Below, piece after piece: positions 34,945 through 43,557 of a stretch of 64,000 bases of DNA; the first letter of the stretch is position 1; the number at the start of each line of letters is the position of its first letter. Source of the stretch: Prorocentrum cordatum. Lineage: Eukaryota; Sar; Dinophyceae; Prorocentrales; Prorocentraceae. The notes below the pieces were generated by a model. It made no database searches, was not told where the DNA came from, and saw nothing but the letters and a program-made list of their open reading frames with translations. The position numbers were made by a program, and so were the translations under genes. The stretch spans positions 1-64,000 of the forward strand of contig CAUYUJ010008546.1 of assembly GCA_963575745.1 (NCBI GenBank), written 5' to 3'.

Positions 34945-34980
34945 CTCCTCCTCCTCCTCCTCCTTCCCCTCCTTTTCCTC
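34317..34980. repeat. GAGGAG tract facing a CTCCTC tract
   Basis: 34,317-34,620 is almost pure purine (GGAGGA) and 34,660-34,980 almost pure pyrimidine (CCTCCT) on the plus strand. The halves can pair into a long hairpin or triplex. All long frames here are low-complexity artefacts. Confidence 0.9.
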
Positions 34981-35789
34981 ATATTTTTTTGACGCAGTTC
35001 GCCGCAACAGCGAGCTTAGAGGAAAACAGAAATGCGCGAAGCGTCTGCCAAGCGTGGTAGCGGGGCCGAATGCCACCAACCCGTTGGGGCCGTTGCTGGA
35101 ACCCACTATGGGCCACGACGCGCGTGCAAATTGCCGATGTGGGCGAACGGCTCACAGCCGTTGCTACAACGCTAACCGCATTTTGAAAGAACGACCCACT
35201 CACCGAGCGTGGGCGCGCCGACTCCAAACAACCCACTGAGAGGTGCGCACGCGACGCAACATTGACTACCACGGAACACAAGTAGGTATATACAAACCAT
35301 ACATGAATTTGAAAAGTCGAACGGCGTAGTGTGGACACAACAAAGAATACCCCGACCGCCCCGCGCAATTCCGTGGAACCGCGGCCAGTGCAACAAGAGA
35401 GCGTGTTGGGCTCGTTTCCACAGAGGCCAAAAACAACTGCGCCACATTTCGCTGACGCGCCTGCCACGTCAACAAAAGTCAGTCGCAGAAAACTCAAATG
35501 ATAGGTGACGGAAACCCGCCCATTTTGATGGGGGTGTGTAAGATCCACCATGGACCGTGCGGCGATTGCGTGCGGACGCGTCGTTCAAGTAAACGCTACG
35601 GGCGGGGGCAACCACATTGGGGGGGAACGGCTGCGCCAGAGCCGAATTACGAAACCCTGACCGCAATCGCTGTCAATTGAAGCAACGAGTGAGTTCAGCT
35701 GGCCAACGCTCAAAAGCAGAGGATGCGTCCCGATATCCTTTTATTTCAACGCATGAAGTAACATCCACTCAACTTGCAACCTTTAATTT
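34981..35789. other. Right subterminal non-coding DNA of the transposon
   Basis: No gene recognised. Open frames are short on both strands. Confidence 0.45.
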
Positions 35790-35838
35790 AACGGATACAA
35801 CACCAACGTTTAAATATAAGGGCAACGGGCCCCCAGGG
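35790..35838 (-). repeat. Right terminal inverted repeat
   Basis: Reverse complement of 26,512-26,560 with a single mismatch; ends GGGCAACGGGCCCCCAGGG. Confidence 0.9.
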
Positions 35839-36560
35839 CAGCGCCTGGTATCTGGGCAAGCGCCGTGCGATTGAGCTGCTGGGCGGGGCTGTCTCCGTGC
35901 TTTTCGCGGAGGGCGCGTCGGACTTCTACATTTTTCCCAAGCGTCGCTAGCCATGGCGCGCGCCGACGGCCCGGCGAGGTAGGTGCCGACGCGCGCGCTG
36001 CAGCGCGCCAACGCGCGCGTCCACGGGCATCGCCGCGCACGGTGTTGCCGCCGGGGCGCTACTCAGGCGGGCGGTGGGCAGCGCCGTGTGCACGTGCTCG
36101 GCTACCGCCGCCCGGCGATATGCCTGCTGGATGCGGTGTTCCGCGCGCTGCCGGAGGCGCCGCGCGACGACGACGTCTTCGAGTTGAGCACTGCATGTCG
36201 CGCGGCAGGAGCTGATGCTGCTGCTGCCGCCCATGCTGGCGCCGACCCTAGTCGCGAACCTCAGGGCCAGATTCGCCTCGGAGATCGCGCGCAGCGACCC
36301 GTCGCGCCTGAGCGCGGCCTCGGTCGTGGCCTACGTGGCGCAGCCCGCGGCGCGTGAGGCGTTGGGGCACCGCGTCCAGCGCGGGTGGCGCGCGCAGCTG
36401 CGCAGCAGGGAGGTCGCCTACATCCGTGCGCACGCGCGCCTGGAGGACAGGGCCTGGCTGCAGGACATCGACGCGGAGCTGCGGCCGGGCGGCGAGGTTC
36501 CGCGCTGGCGCCTGCGAGAGGTCTTCGACGTGCTCGAGGTATGCAGTGGCGCTTCCTCGC
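35839..36560 (+). pseudogene. RNase H-like/connection region of the YR retroelement
   Basis: Read in changing plus frames: AIELLGGAVSVLF and SDFYIFPKRR right after the TIR, then VLGYRRPAICLLDAVFRALPEAP near 36,090, and LLLPPMLAPTLVANLRARF followed by SAASVVAYV and LGHRVQRGWR at 36,215-36,420. This LLPP...ATDAS-like order resembles the RNase H-like segment that precedes the methyltransferase-like domain in dinoflagellate YR retroelements; here the usual acidic residue is replaced (SDPSRLSAA). Frames change at least twice. The identification is from memory and is tentative. Confidence 0.35.
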
Positions 36561-37523
36561 TCTGGTCGAGCGCGCGCGCCGCTGCCGGGCTGCCGGGCCG
36601 CGGGTGGACCCGCCCGTTCTGGGGCGTGGTTGCAGTTTCTGGTGACCAACGACCGGGTCGCCCGCGTGCGCTGCGCCCCGCCCTGCGCCACTTTCTCGCT
36701 GGCTTGGCAGCCTCGCGGTCGCGTCCTCTGGGGCCGAGCCTGCAGGGCGAGGCCGCCCGCCTGGGCGCAGAGCTGTTCTTCCGCGCGCTGCAGACCCTGT
36801 GGGCAGTGTGCAGGCACGGTGGGCGCGGGACCTTGGAGAACCCAGCCGTCGCCTACGCATGACACGTGGAGCCGCTGCGTTCGCTGTTCGGCAAGCCTGG
36901 GCGCGGCTTCCTGGACAATGCCGCCCGGTCCTACAGCGCGCCTTCCAGGAGCCAACGCGCCTGGGCCTGGTCCGCGGCGGCTACCTGCAGTCGCTGGCGC
37001 GCCCGTGCTTGCGTGGGCGCCAGGCCCATCAGTGGCCGCTGGTGGGGGCCGCCCGCGCGGCGCTGGCCGCCGCGTGCGCGGAGCAGCCGTGCGCCGCTTG
37101 GGCCGAACTGACGCGGGCTCAGCAGGCCGCCGAGGCGCCCCTGGCCGGCCCCGAGCCTTCGCAGCCGGCTCAGCCAGGCGCCTAGATCAGCATTTCGTCA
37201 ACGACCTGATCCTGCGCTGCCAGCGGCGCGCGTTTCGCTGCGAGCGCGCGCGGCGGCAAGGGGGGCTCCTGGGGCCAGAGCTTTCCTTGCTGGGTTTGAC
37301 GGTTGCCTTCGGAGCGTGTGCCAAAGGGCGTTCAGCATCGCGCGCCATCAACGACGACTTGAAGGTCGGGCTCCCAGACATCCTGGGCTACGACGTGTAC
37401 CTGGGGTACGACTTCGCGCCGCGCGCCAGATCTCTGCCGACGGGCAGTCTCGCGGCCGCGGGGTCGCGCCACCTTCGGCCGGGCCGCCCGCGTGGTGGGG
37501 GCTGTCTGAGGCGGGCAACATGA
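36515..37523 (+). pseudogene. Methyltransferase-like domain of the YR retroelement
   Basis: FDVLEVCSGASSLWSSA at ~36,525-36,580 resembles the AdoMet-binding start (motif I) of cytosine-C5/DpnM-like methyltransferases. About 50 residues later the next frame (36,354-37,523) reads VRCAPPCATFSLAW, where PPC is the catalytic-loop motif of C5-methyltransferases, then GPWRTQPSPTH in place of the usual ENP. The frame change between the two motifs and later GC-rich frames indicate a pseudogene. Methyltransferase domains are known in DIRS-like YR elements, which fits the YR gene downstream. Confidence 0.45.
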
Positions 37524-37586
37524 GGTATTTGGACGACTGGACTCGCGCGTTTAATCAGGCGGCGCGCGGAGTCCGAATGGTGCCGC

Positions 37587-38569
37587 TTGGCCGAGAAGCT
37601 GGCACTGATGTGGGCTCTGATGGATATTCTTTCGGCTGGCAAACTGCTGGCGGCATGCATCCTGGCTTTGGCGCTGGTCAAGGCGACGGGCGCGCAGACC
37701 GCGCGCATGAGACAGCTGCTCCTGGCCGAGTTCGAGACGTGGCTGATGGCCCTGGACTGCGGGTGCTCCGCGGCCGAGCTGGTGGTGCAGCTACCGAGGG
37801 TTGTTTCCAGCATCGTGGCGTCCTATGCCCAGGTGCTGTACTCCCGCAGCAGGAGCCTCGAGCACTACGCGGCGTGGGACGTGTCGCAGGCGTGGCGGCA
37901 CGTCGTTGCCACGCGCCACCGGTGCCCCACGCCGCTCCCGGTGCTCCGCGCGCTGGTGGCGCTCGCCTGGGGCTAGCTTGATCTGGCGGTCGTGATCTTC
38001 CTGGCCTTCGCCTGCGTGCTGCGGCCGGGGGAAGCGCGCGGCCTGTGCTTCTCGGACGTCCTCCTGCCGTCGCAGCTCACGGCCGACAGCGAGCTCTGCT
38101 GCGCGCGGGCGCGCGAGCCCAAGGCGCCCTGGGCCGTGGCGCGCCTCGGGCACGCGAGATGCGACGAGTCGCGCATGGTTCGACTGCTGGAGCTGCTTGC
38201 CGCCGGCCGGCCGCGCGAGCGACGGATCGTGAAGGGCAGGGCACGTGCCGGCAATGTCGCCGATGCCATGATGCTCTAGTGCAGTTTTTCGGCATCGCCG
38301 CGACAGAGGCCCGCGGGCTGACCCCTGCCTCTTCACCGTGGAGGTGGGGCCACATGTTTCTTCCAACAGAGCGAGGACTTGCCTCGCGCGCAGTGGGGGG
38401 GCTCTGGCGAGCGCTCATATCCATTGAGATCTATATTCAAGAAGTGGCGGCTGTGACGTTCGTGCCGAACCTGTCGCAGGCCTCGCGAGAGCTCGCGGGG
38501 AACTTCGCCGCTGCGTTGCCCGGCCTGCTCGCGCGAGCTCGGGGCCAGCTCGCGCGTGGCAAAGTCTGA
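37587..38569 (+). pseudogene. Tyrosine recombinase of the YR retroelement
   Basis: The frame from 37,587 contains YAAWDVSQAWRHVVATRH and RALVALAW, then a TAG at 37,974-37,976. It continues in the same frame with VIFLAFACVLRPGEARGL, where RPGEA is box I with the catalytic Arg. After a frame change, LTPAS and then LHRGGGAT (near 38,331) fit the box II H/LxxR...GGAT element, and EIYIQEVAA (38,427-38,453) carries a candidate catalytic Tyr. In YR retroelements this enzyme inserts circular cDNA. The internal stop and two frameshifts mark it as inactive. It is the last gene before B1, as expected. Confidence 0.6.
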
Positions 38570-38648
38570 GTGCTTTCAAGTTCTGCTGCATCTCACGGCC
38601 CAGTTGCTCGCGCGCTGCCCCTCGCTGCTGCCAGTGTGGAGGTGTGGG

Positions 38649-38773
38649 CAGAAGGCCTCTCTATCTTGATGCGATGCCGAGCTCAGGTGCCGGTGGCGCG
38701 ATTGAGCGGCTTTCGACGAGCCGGAGCCTCTTGGGCGCCGAATGAGAATCGCTCGAGAAGAGATGGATAGCCT
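38649..38773 (+). repeat. B1 repeat of the YR retroelement
   Basis: 125 bp starting CAGAAGGCCTCT and ending GATAGCCT; diverged direct copy of B2. Confidence 0.85.
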
Positions 38774-38818
38774 GACTCGTGGGCTTTCGTGATGTCGAGC
38801 GCTGGCCTCAGCCGTCAC
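38774..38818 (+). repeat. A2 repeat of the YR retroelement
   Basis: 42 of 45 bases identical to A1 at 22,815-22,859; abuts B1 directly. Confidence 0.85.
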
Positions 38819-38839
38819 CCTCCCTCCTCCCCTCGCCGC

Positions 38840-38963
38840 CAGAAGGCCTCTCCATCTTGATGCGATGCCGAGCTCAGTCGCCAGCGTCGCGTTTTGCGGC
38901 TTTCAACCAGCCAGAGCATCCTTAGTGCCGTTGAAGAATGGTGCGAGAAAAGGGTGATAGCCT
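38840..38963 (+). repeat. B2 repeat, right end of the YR retroelement
   Basis: Starts CAGAAGGCCTCTCCATCTTG and ends GATAGCCT like B1; 21 bp of CT-rich sequence separates it from A2. Confidence 0.8.
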
Positions 38964-39289
38964 AAGGTAGGGAAGCGATGCACACGATGCGCGCATATGG
39001 GAATCTCTGTTTCGACTAATTGAATGGCTTCCAGAACGCGTCGGGGGCATCGCGGATCTTCTGTGAGCAGGTGCCCGTTTCATCTGCGAGTCTAGTAATT
39101 TGGCTTGCAGCCCGGGGTACGCATAGCACTAGGTAGCTGCAGCGTCGTGGAGTCGTGCGTTTGAGTCAGTTCCTTGTCAAACAGCTCAATATCAGGGAAG
39201 TGGAAGAGGAGGGAGAGGGTATCTTGGAGGATGGAGACGGAATGCGATACAAATGATACAAGAGAAAAGCCACATCAGATTTGTGTTTT
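38964..39289. other. Spacer, nothing recognised
   Basis: Mixed sequence without repeats or gene-like frames. Confidence 0.4.
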
Positions 39290-39652
39290 GGGCTATGCGG
39301 CTATAGGACTATAGGGCTATAGGGCTATGGGGCTATAGGGCTACATGGGCTATATGGCTATTGGGGTATAGTGCTATAGGACCATTGGGCTATTGGGGCT
39401 ACAGGGCTGTAGGGCTATAGGTCTATAAGGCTATAGGGCTATAGAGCTATAGGGCTATAGGGCTATATGGGTCTAGAGCTATGGGGCTCTATGGCTCTAG
39501 GGCTATAGGGCCATAGAGCTATAGGGCTATAGGGCTCTACGGCTATAGGGCTATTGGGCTATTGGGCTATTGGGCTATATGGGCTATATGGGCTATATGG
39601 GCTATTGTGCTATGAGGCTATAGAGCTATAAGGCTATAGGGCTATATTGCTA
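39290..39652. repeat. GGGCTATA octamer array
   Basis: Tandem GGGCTATA/TGGGCTAT units with single-base variants over ~360 bp. Confidence 0.92.
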
Positions 39653-39654
39653 CA

Positions 39655-39825
39655 GGGTGCCCGGGCACCCCTGGGCACCTCCGGGCACCCCCGAGCACCC
39701 GGGTGCCAGGCCACCCACGGGCACCCGGGCACTTGGGCACCCGGCCACCGGCCGCCGACATCCTGGGGCACCGGGCACCCACGGGCACCCGGGCACCCGG
39801 ACACCCGGCCACCTGCCACCAAATC
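39655..39825. repeat. GGGCACCC/CCGGGCACC array
   Basis: Self-complementary GGGCACCC-type words (GGGCACCCGGGCAC) begin directly after the GGGCTATA array. Confidence 0.85.
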
Positions 39826-40214
39826 GGCGCGCCACCTCACCTAACCATATCAATCCGCTAGGACCCCCACAGAGGCAAGCTCTGATTGGGGAGCAATTGG
39901 CGCGTACGGTGGTGGGACGATCAACATCGTTGCCGCGTGATAAGCCCCGCCGCAAAGATATTTGGACGTTGCACGCGCGTGGTGCGCTTGACAAAAGTAT
40001 GACCGCGAAACCCAGGGCAGTGGTGGTGGTGCTTATGGTGGCGGCGGCAGTGGTTGGCTTTGGTGTTGGCAGTAGGGGCGGAATGGGGGGATGTGCTAGT
40101 GGTGATTGTGTTGTTGTAAGTGGTGGTGGTGGTGGTGGTGGTTGGCGTGGCAGTCGTGGTGGGATGGGGAGCGGTGGTAAGGAGGTGAAGGATAATGAGG
40201 AAGAGTGTCAGGAG
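39826..40214. other. Spacer with GGTGGT-rich dispersed repeat
   Basis: 40,015-40,160 is a GTGGTGGTG-rich repeat similar to 63,570-63,700. No gene recognised. Confidence 0.5.
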
Positions 40215-40715
40215 GGAGGGGTTCAGGAGGAGGAGGAGGAGAAGGGGGAGGAGGAGGAGGAAGAGGAGGAGAGGAGAGGAGGAGGAGGGAGGAGGAGGAG
40301 GAGGAGGAGGAGGAGGAGGAGGAGGAGGAGGAGGAGGAGGAGGAGGAGGAGGAGGAGGAGGAGGAGGAGGAGGAGGAGGAGAGGAAGAGGAAGAAGAGGA
40401 GGAGGAGGAGGAGGAGGAGGAGGAGGAGGAGGAGGGAGGGAGGAGGAGGAGGAGGAGGAGGAGGAGGAGGAAGAGGAGGAGGGAGGAGGAGAATGAGAAG
40501 GAGGAGGAGGAGGAGGAGGAGGAGGAGGAGGGAGGAGGAAGAGGAGGACCAGGAGGAGGAGAGAGAGGAGGAGGAGGAGGAGAGGAGGAGAGGAAGAGGA
40601 GGAGGACGAGGAGGAGGAGGAGGAAGGAGGAGGAAGAGGAGAGGAGGAGGAGGAGGAGGAGGAGGAGGAGGAGGAGGAGGAGGAGGAGGAGGAGGAGAAG
40701 GACGAAGACGAGGAC
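40215..40715. repeat. GAGGAG purine tract
   Basis: Half a kilobase of nearly pure GGA/GAG triplets. Confidence 0.95.
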
Positions 40716-42170
40716 GAGGACGAGCAAACGGAGCGGTGATGGCGGTGAGTGGCCTCCTGCCCCGCCAGGAGATCTCGCACATTACCCTGCACGCCTGCAC
40801 GTGGCGCCCACTCTTCCTTACGAGCCTGCTCCTGGCCGACAAGATGTGGGAGGAGCCTCCGCGGCGCCACCCGCGACCGCGACCACCGCCCCACGCGGTG
40901 GCATTTGTGTAGTTGTTTGTGTGTTTCGCCTGAGGTGGCGGAGACCTCCGCCTCACGCGGTGGCATTTATGTTATGTTTTCTGTTGTTCTCCTCCTCCCC
41001 TCTCCGCGAGTTTGGTGGAAGAGGAGAGGGGGAGAGAGGAGGAGGCGGTACAGGAAAGCGCGGAGAGGAGGGGTAAGGAGGCGGAGGAAAAGATGGAAGG
41101 GATGTGGGAGAGGAGGGGGTCCAGGGGGAGGCAGGGAGGGGAAGTGCTGTGGGGAGTTCCGATGCGGGCGCGGGACAGATACTTCAGCCCAGGATCACGT
41201 CAAGGGTTTCTTCCACAGACGGACGGATAAAAGCGGAGGAGGGGGAGGATGAGGAGGACAGGGCGGCCGTTCGTAGCTCTTCTGCTTCTCCTCCTCCCTC
41301 CCCTCCCTTCCTGCTCTCCTCAGCCCTCCCCTGGTGCTCCCCCTTCCCCCTTCCCCCTTGCGCCTCGAGGTGGTCGCGGTGACGCGGGGAGATGGGCGGG
41401 GCCGCCGTGCGTTTGCCGAGGACAAGCCCGTGAGGAACAGCTCCCTGGCCAAACTCTTCCCGGCAGGGGAAGGGGATCAGGGACAACCTTAAGGGGGATA
41501 GGTTCAGCTGGGGTTTCATGGATAAACAGTCGCCCATTCATCGCCGATAGGGGCCCGGTACCGCACCCCGCGCAGGATCGTGTTGTTTTGTAATCGGGGG
41601 CCTATCGCCGATCTATCGGCGATTTATCGCCGATTCTAGGTCGATGTTGCCCCCCTGAATTGGTCCCCCACGATCGTTCCCCCTCAAGGGAGCAGGTGCG
41701 AGGAGGCGGGGGGTCGGCCACGCTCGGTGGCGTCTAAGAGGGGGGTGAGGACGCTGTCGTTGGCTCTCGGAGGGGATTCGTTATTGTAGTGGCCTCTGGC
41801 CAGTGCCGCCGATCCGCGGCGCTTTTGATGCTATTGTTGGGATGGACGATGACGACGGCAACGGACGACCAACGGTCGACGAGTGGGATCATTACGACGA
41901 CGACCGACGAACTGGTTGACGACAACGGTTGACGACGACGATGACGACGACGTCGACGACGACGACGAGCACGACGTCGACGACGACGACGACTGACGGC
42001 GAACGGCTGCCGACGGCCGACGACGACGACGACGACTGACGGCGAACGGCTGCCGACGGCCGACGACCGACAACTGGTGACGACGACGGGTGGAAGGTTT
42101 CCCTTCATCGTTTTCGCTTCCGAGCAATACAAAGTCATGCCATGAACCTCTGGCCTGGCAGCGCGCGAGC
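40716..42170. other. Low-complexity spacer, no gene recognised
   Basis: Contains a GGCGGAG-AC-CTCCGCC hairpin near 40,938, an 18-bp direct repeat CACGCGGTGGCATTT(G/A)TG near 40,894 and 40,954, a cluster of ATCGCCGAT words (41,539-41,640), and CGACGA-triplet DNA (41,845-42,070) with a 40-bp tandem duplication at about 41,983-42,062. No frame looks like a gene. Confidence 0.5.
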
Positions 42171-43244
42171 GAGCGCCTCTGGGGGCCTCTTGGGGGCCTC
42201 TTGGAGAGTTCTTGTGTGGGGCGAAGCTCTGTAGGGAGGGGTGTAGGGTAGGGGCGATGGCCAGGAGAAGGATGGGGGAGGGAGGGGAAGGAGGAGGGAG
42301 GGGGGAGGAGGGGGAGGGGGAGGACGAGGAGAACGAGGAGGAGGAAGGGAAGGGGGAGGAGGAGGAATCTATGAGGAGGAGGAGGAGGATGAGGAGGAAG
42401 AGGACGAGGAGAAAGTGGAGAAGGAGGAGGATGAGGGACCCTGGAGTAGGAGAAGAGGGGGAGGATGATGAGGAAGAGGCGGAGGAATGCCTCGCACTGT
42501 TGGAGGAGGATGAAGATGAATATAAAGGTGAAGATGAATCTACATATAATGATGGTAATGATGATGAATATAAAAGGGGCTCTTCAGTGTTCGTTGGGAT
42601 CTCGTGGTAGGTCCCTCGGGGGCCTCGGCATCCTGGGGGCCGTTGTGGTGACCCTCGGGGCCTCTTTTGGGCCTCTTGGGGGCCTCTTCTGGGCCTCTTG
42701 GGTCCTGCTAGGCTACGGGCCGCTTGGGGGCCTCTTGGGACCTCTTGGGACCCTCTTGGGGGCCTCTTGGGACCCTCTTGGGGCCTCTTGGGGGCTTCTG
42801 GAGGCCCAGGGCTCGAAAGTTCCGTTCGGGTTCCCCTTCTGGCTCCCCTCTTGGAGCCATCTTGAGAGCCTCTTGGGCAGTCTTGGAGGTTTCTTGGGCA
42901 GTCTGGGGGCTCTCTTGGGCCGTCTTGGAACCATTTTGGGAGCCTCTTGGGCCGTCTCGGGGCGATCTTGGGGGCCTCTGGGGCCGTCGTGGAGCGTCGG
43001 GAAGCCGAGAGGGCGGGAAGGCCAGGTTCCTTTCAAAACCATGTAATTTTTGATGATTTTGGCTTGTAAGGGTCCTCTTCTGAGGGCTCTTGGATGCTTC
43101 TTGGAGCGTCTCGTTGCCTCTTGGGCCATCTGGAGGTCATCTTCGGCGTCTTGGAGCGTTTTTTTGGCGTCTCGGGGGCTTCTGGGGCCGTCTTGGGGGG
43201 TCTTGGGGCCCTCTTGGCCCGTCTTGGGGCCCTCGCGGGCCCGG
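42171..43244. repeat. GGCCTCTTGGG-word region with GAG tract
   Basis: GGGGCCTCTTGGG and related words recur every 10-25 bp at 42,180-42,230 and 42,600-43,245, around a GAGGAG/GATGAT tract at 42,260-42,570. The words are the reverse complement of those at 20,166-21,140. Confidence 0.75.
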
Positions 43245-43249
43245 AAAGG

Positions 43250-43511
43250 ATTCTAAAGCGAGCTGAGGGACGTAAGGAGCGGAATCGAGCGTGCGCCCGC
43301 GGCCGCGTCGGCTCAAGCGGCCGGCCGCCCAAATATGACTGTGCCTCATCGCGAGGCCCACAATCGCTATCGATACCAAAAGGATTTTCCCAATCCTTAA
43401 GAAGGCACATCCTCTCCTACTGGGACTATCGTTACTACGGTACAACAGAGCTGGAGCTTGGCTTCGCCTAAGGCGAAGCTGTTTGCTGGGCCTCCCAGCC
43501 CCCTTCAAACT
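43250..43511 (+). repeat. 5' LTR
   Basis: 262 bp ending CAGCCCCCTTCAAACT. Aligns along its whole length with the split 3' LTR. A CCTAAGGCGAAG palindrome-like stretch (GCTTCGCCTAAGGCGAAGC) lies near its 3' end. Confidence 0.85.
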
Positions 43512-43525
43512 TGGTAGCGGAGCTG
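43512..43525 (+). promoter_or_regulatory. Primer-binding site, initiator-Met tRNA type
   Basis: TGGTAGCGGAGC lies immediately after the 5' LTR. It starts with the TGG expected opposite a tRNA CCA end and closely resembles the TGGTATCAGAGC / TGGTAGCAGAGG sites complementary to initiator tRNA-Met that many Copia elements use. Confidence 0.7.
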
Positions 43526-43557
43526 GCTTATCGTGGTCAGTTCTTGCTCTACTCCTC

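Larger units (their letters stand above)
26512..35838. mobile_element. 9.3-kb DNA transposon with 49-bp TIRs (Plavaka/CACTA-like)
   Basis: The ends are reverse complements over 49 bp with one mismatch. The interior holds two intact ORFs and a split transposase, all on the plus strand, plus a cluster of GAGTGAAACTC words and large GA/CT tracts. It lies inside the YR retroelement and interrupts its RT region. The first bases outside the TIRs (CAGCCA on the left, CAGCGC on the right) are only partly alike, so there is no clean target duplication. TIRs of CACTA elements normally begin with CACTA; these begin CCCTGGGGGCC, which is unusual for that superfamily. Confidence 0.75.
22815..38963 (+). 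mobile_element. Degenerate tyrosine-recombinase retroelement (Ngaro/PAT-like ends)
   Basis: A 45-bp sequence (A1) at 22,815-22,859 recurs as A2 at 38,774-38,818 with three mismatches. A2 lies between two diverged ~125-bp copies, B1 (38,649-38,773) and B2 (38,840-38,963). A1-coding-B1-A2-B2 is the split-direct-repeat layout known for Ngaro and PAT-type YR retroelements, and a YR-like gene sits just inside the right end, as expected. In between lie gag-like frames, an RT remnant, an RNase H-like and methyltransferase-like region, and a 9.3-kb DNA transposon (26,512-35,838). The genes are full of frameshifts and stops, so the copy is dead. Confidence 0.7.

Noticed and set aside
34262-35239. Glu/Arg- or Pro/Ser-rich ORFs over the GAG/CTC tracts
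   Set aside because: Low-complexity translations of triplet tracts on both strands.
40195-41076. 293-codon Glu/Arg/Gly-rich ORF
   Set aside because: Spans the GAGGAG array; the flanking parts show no gene-like sequence.
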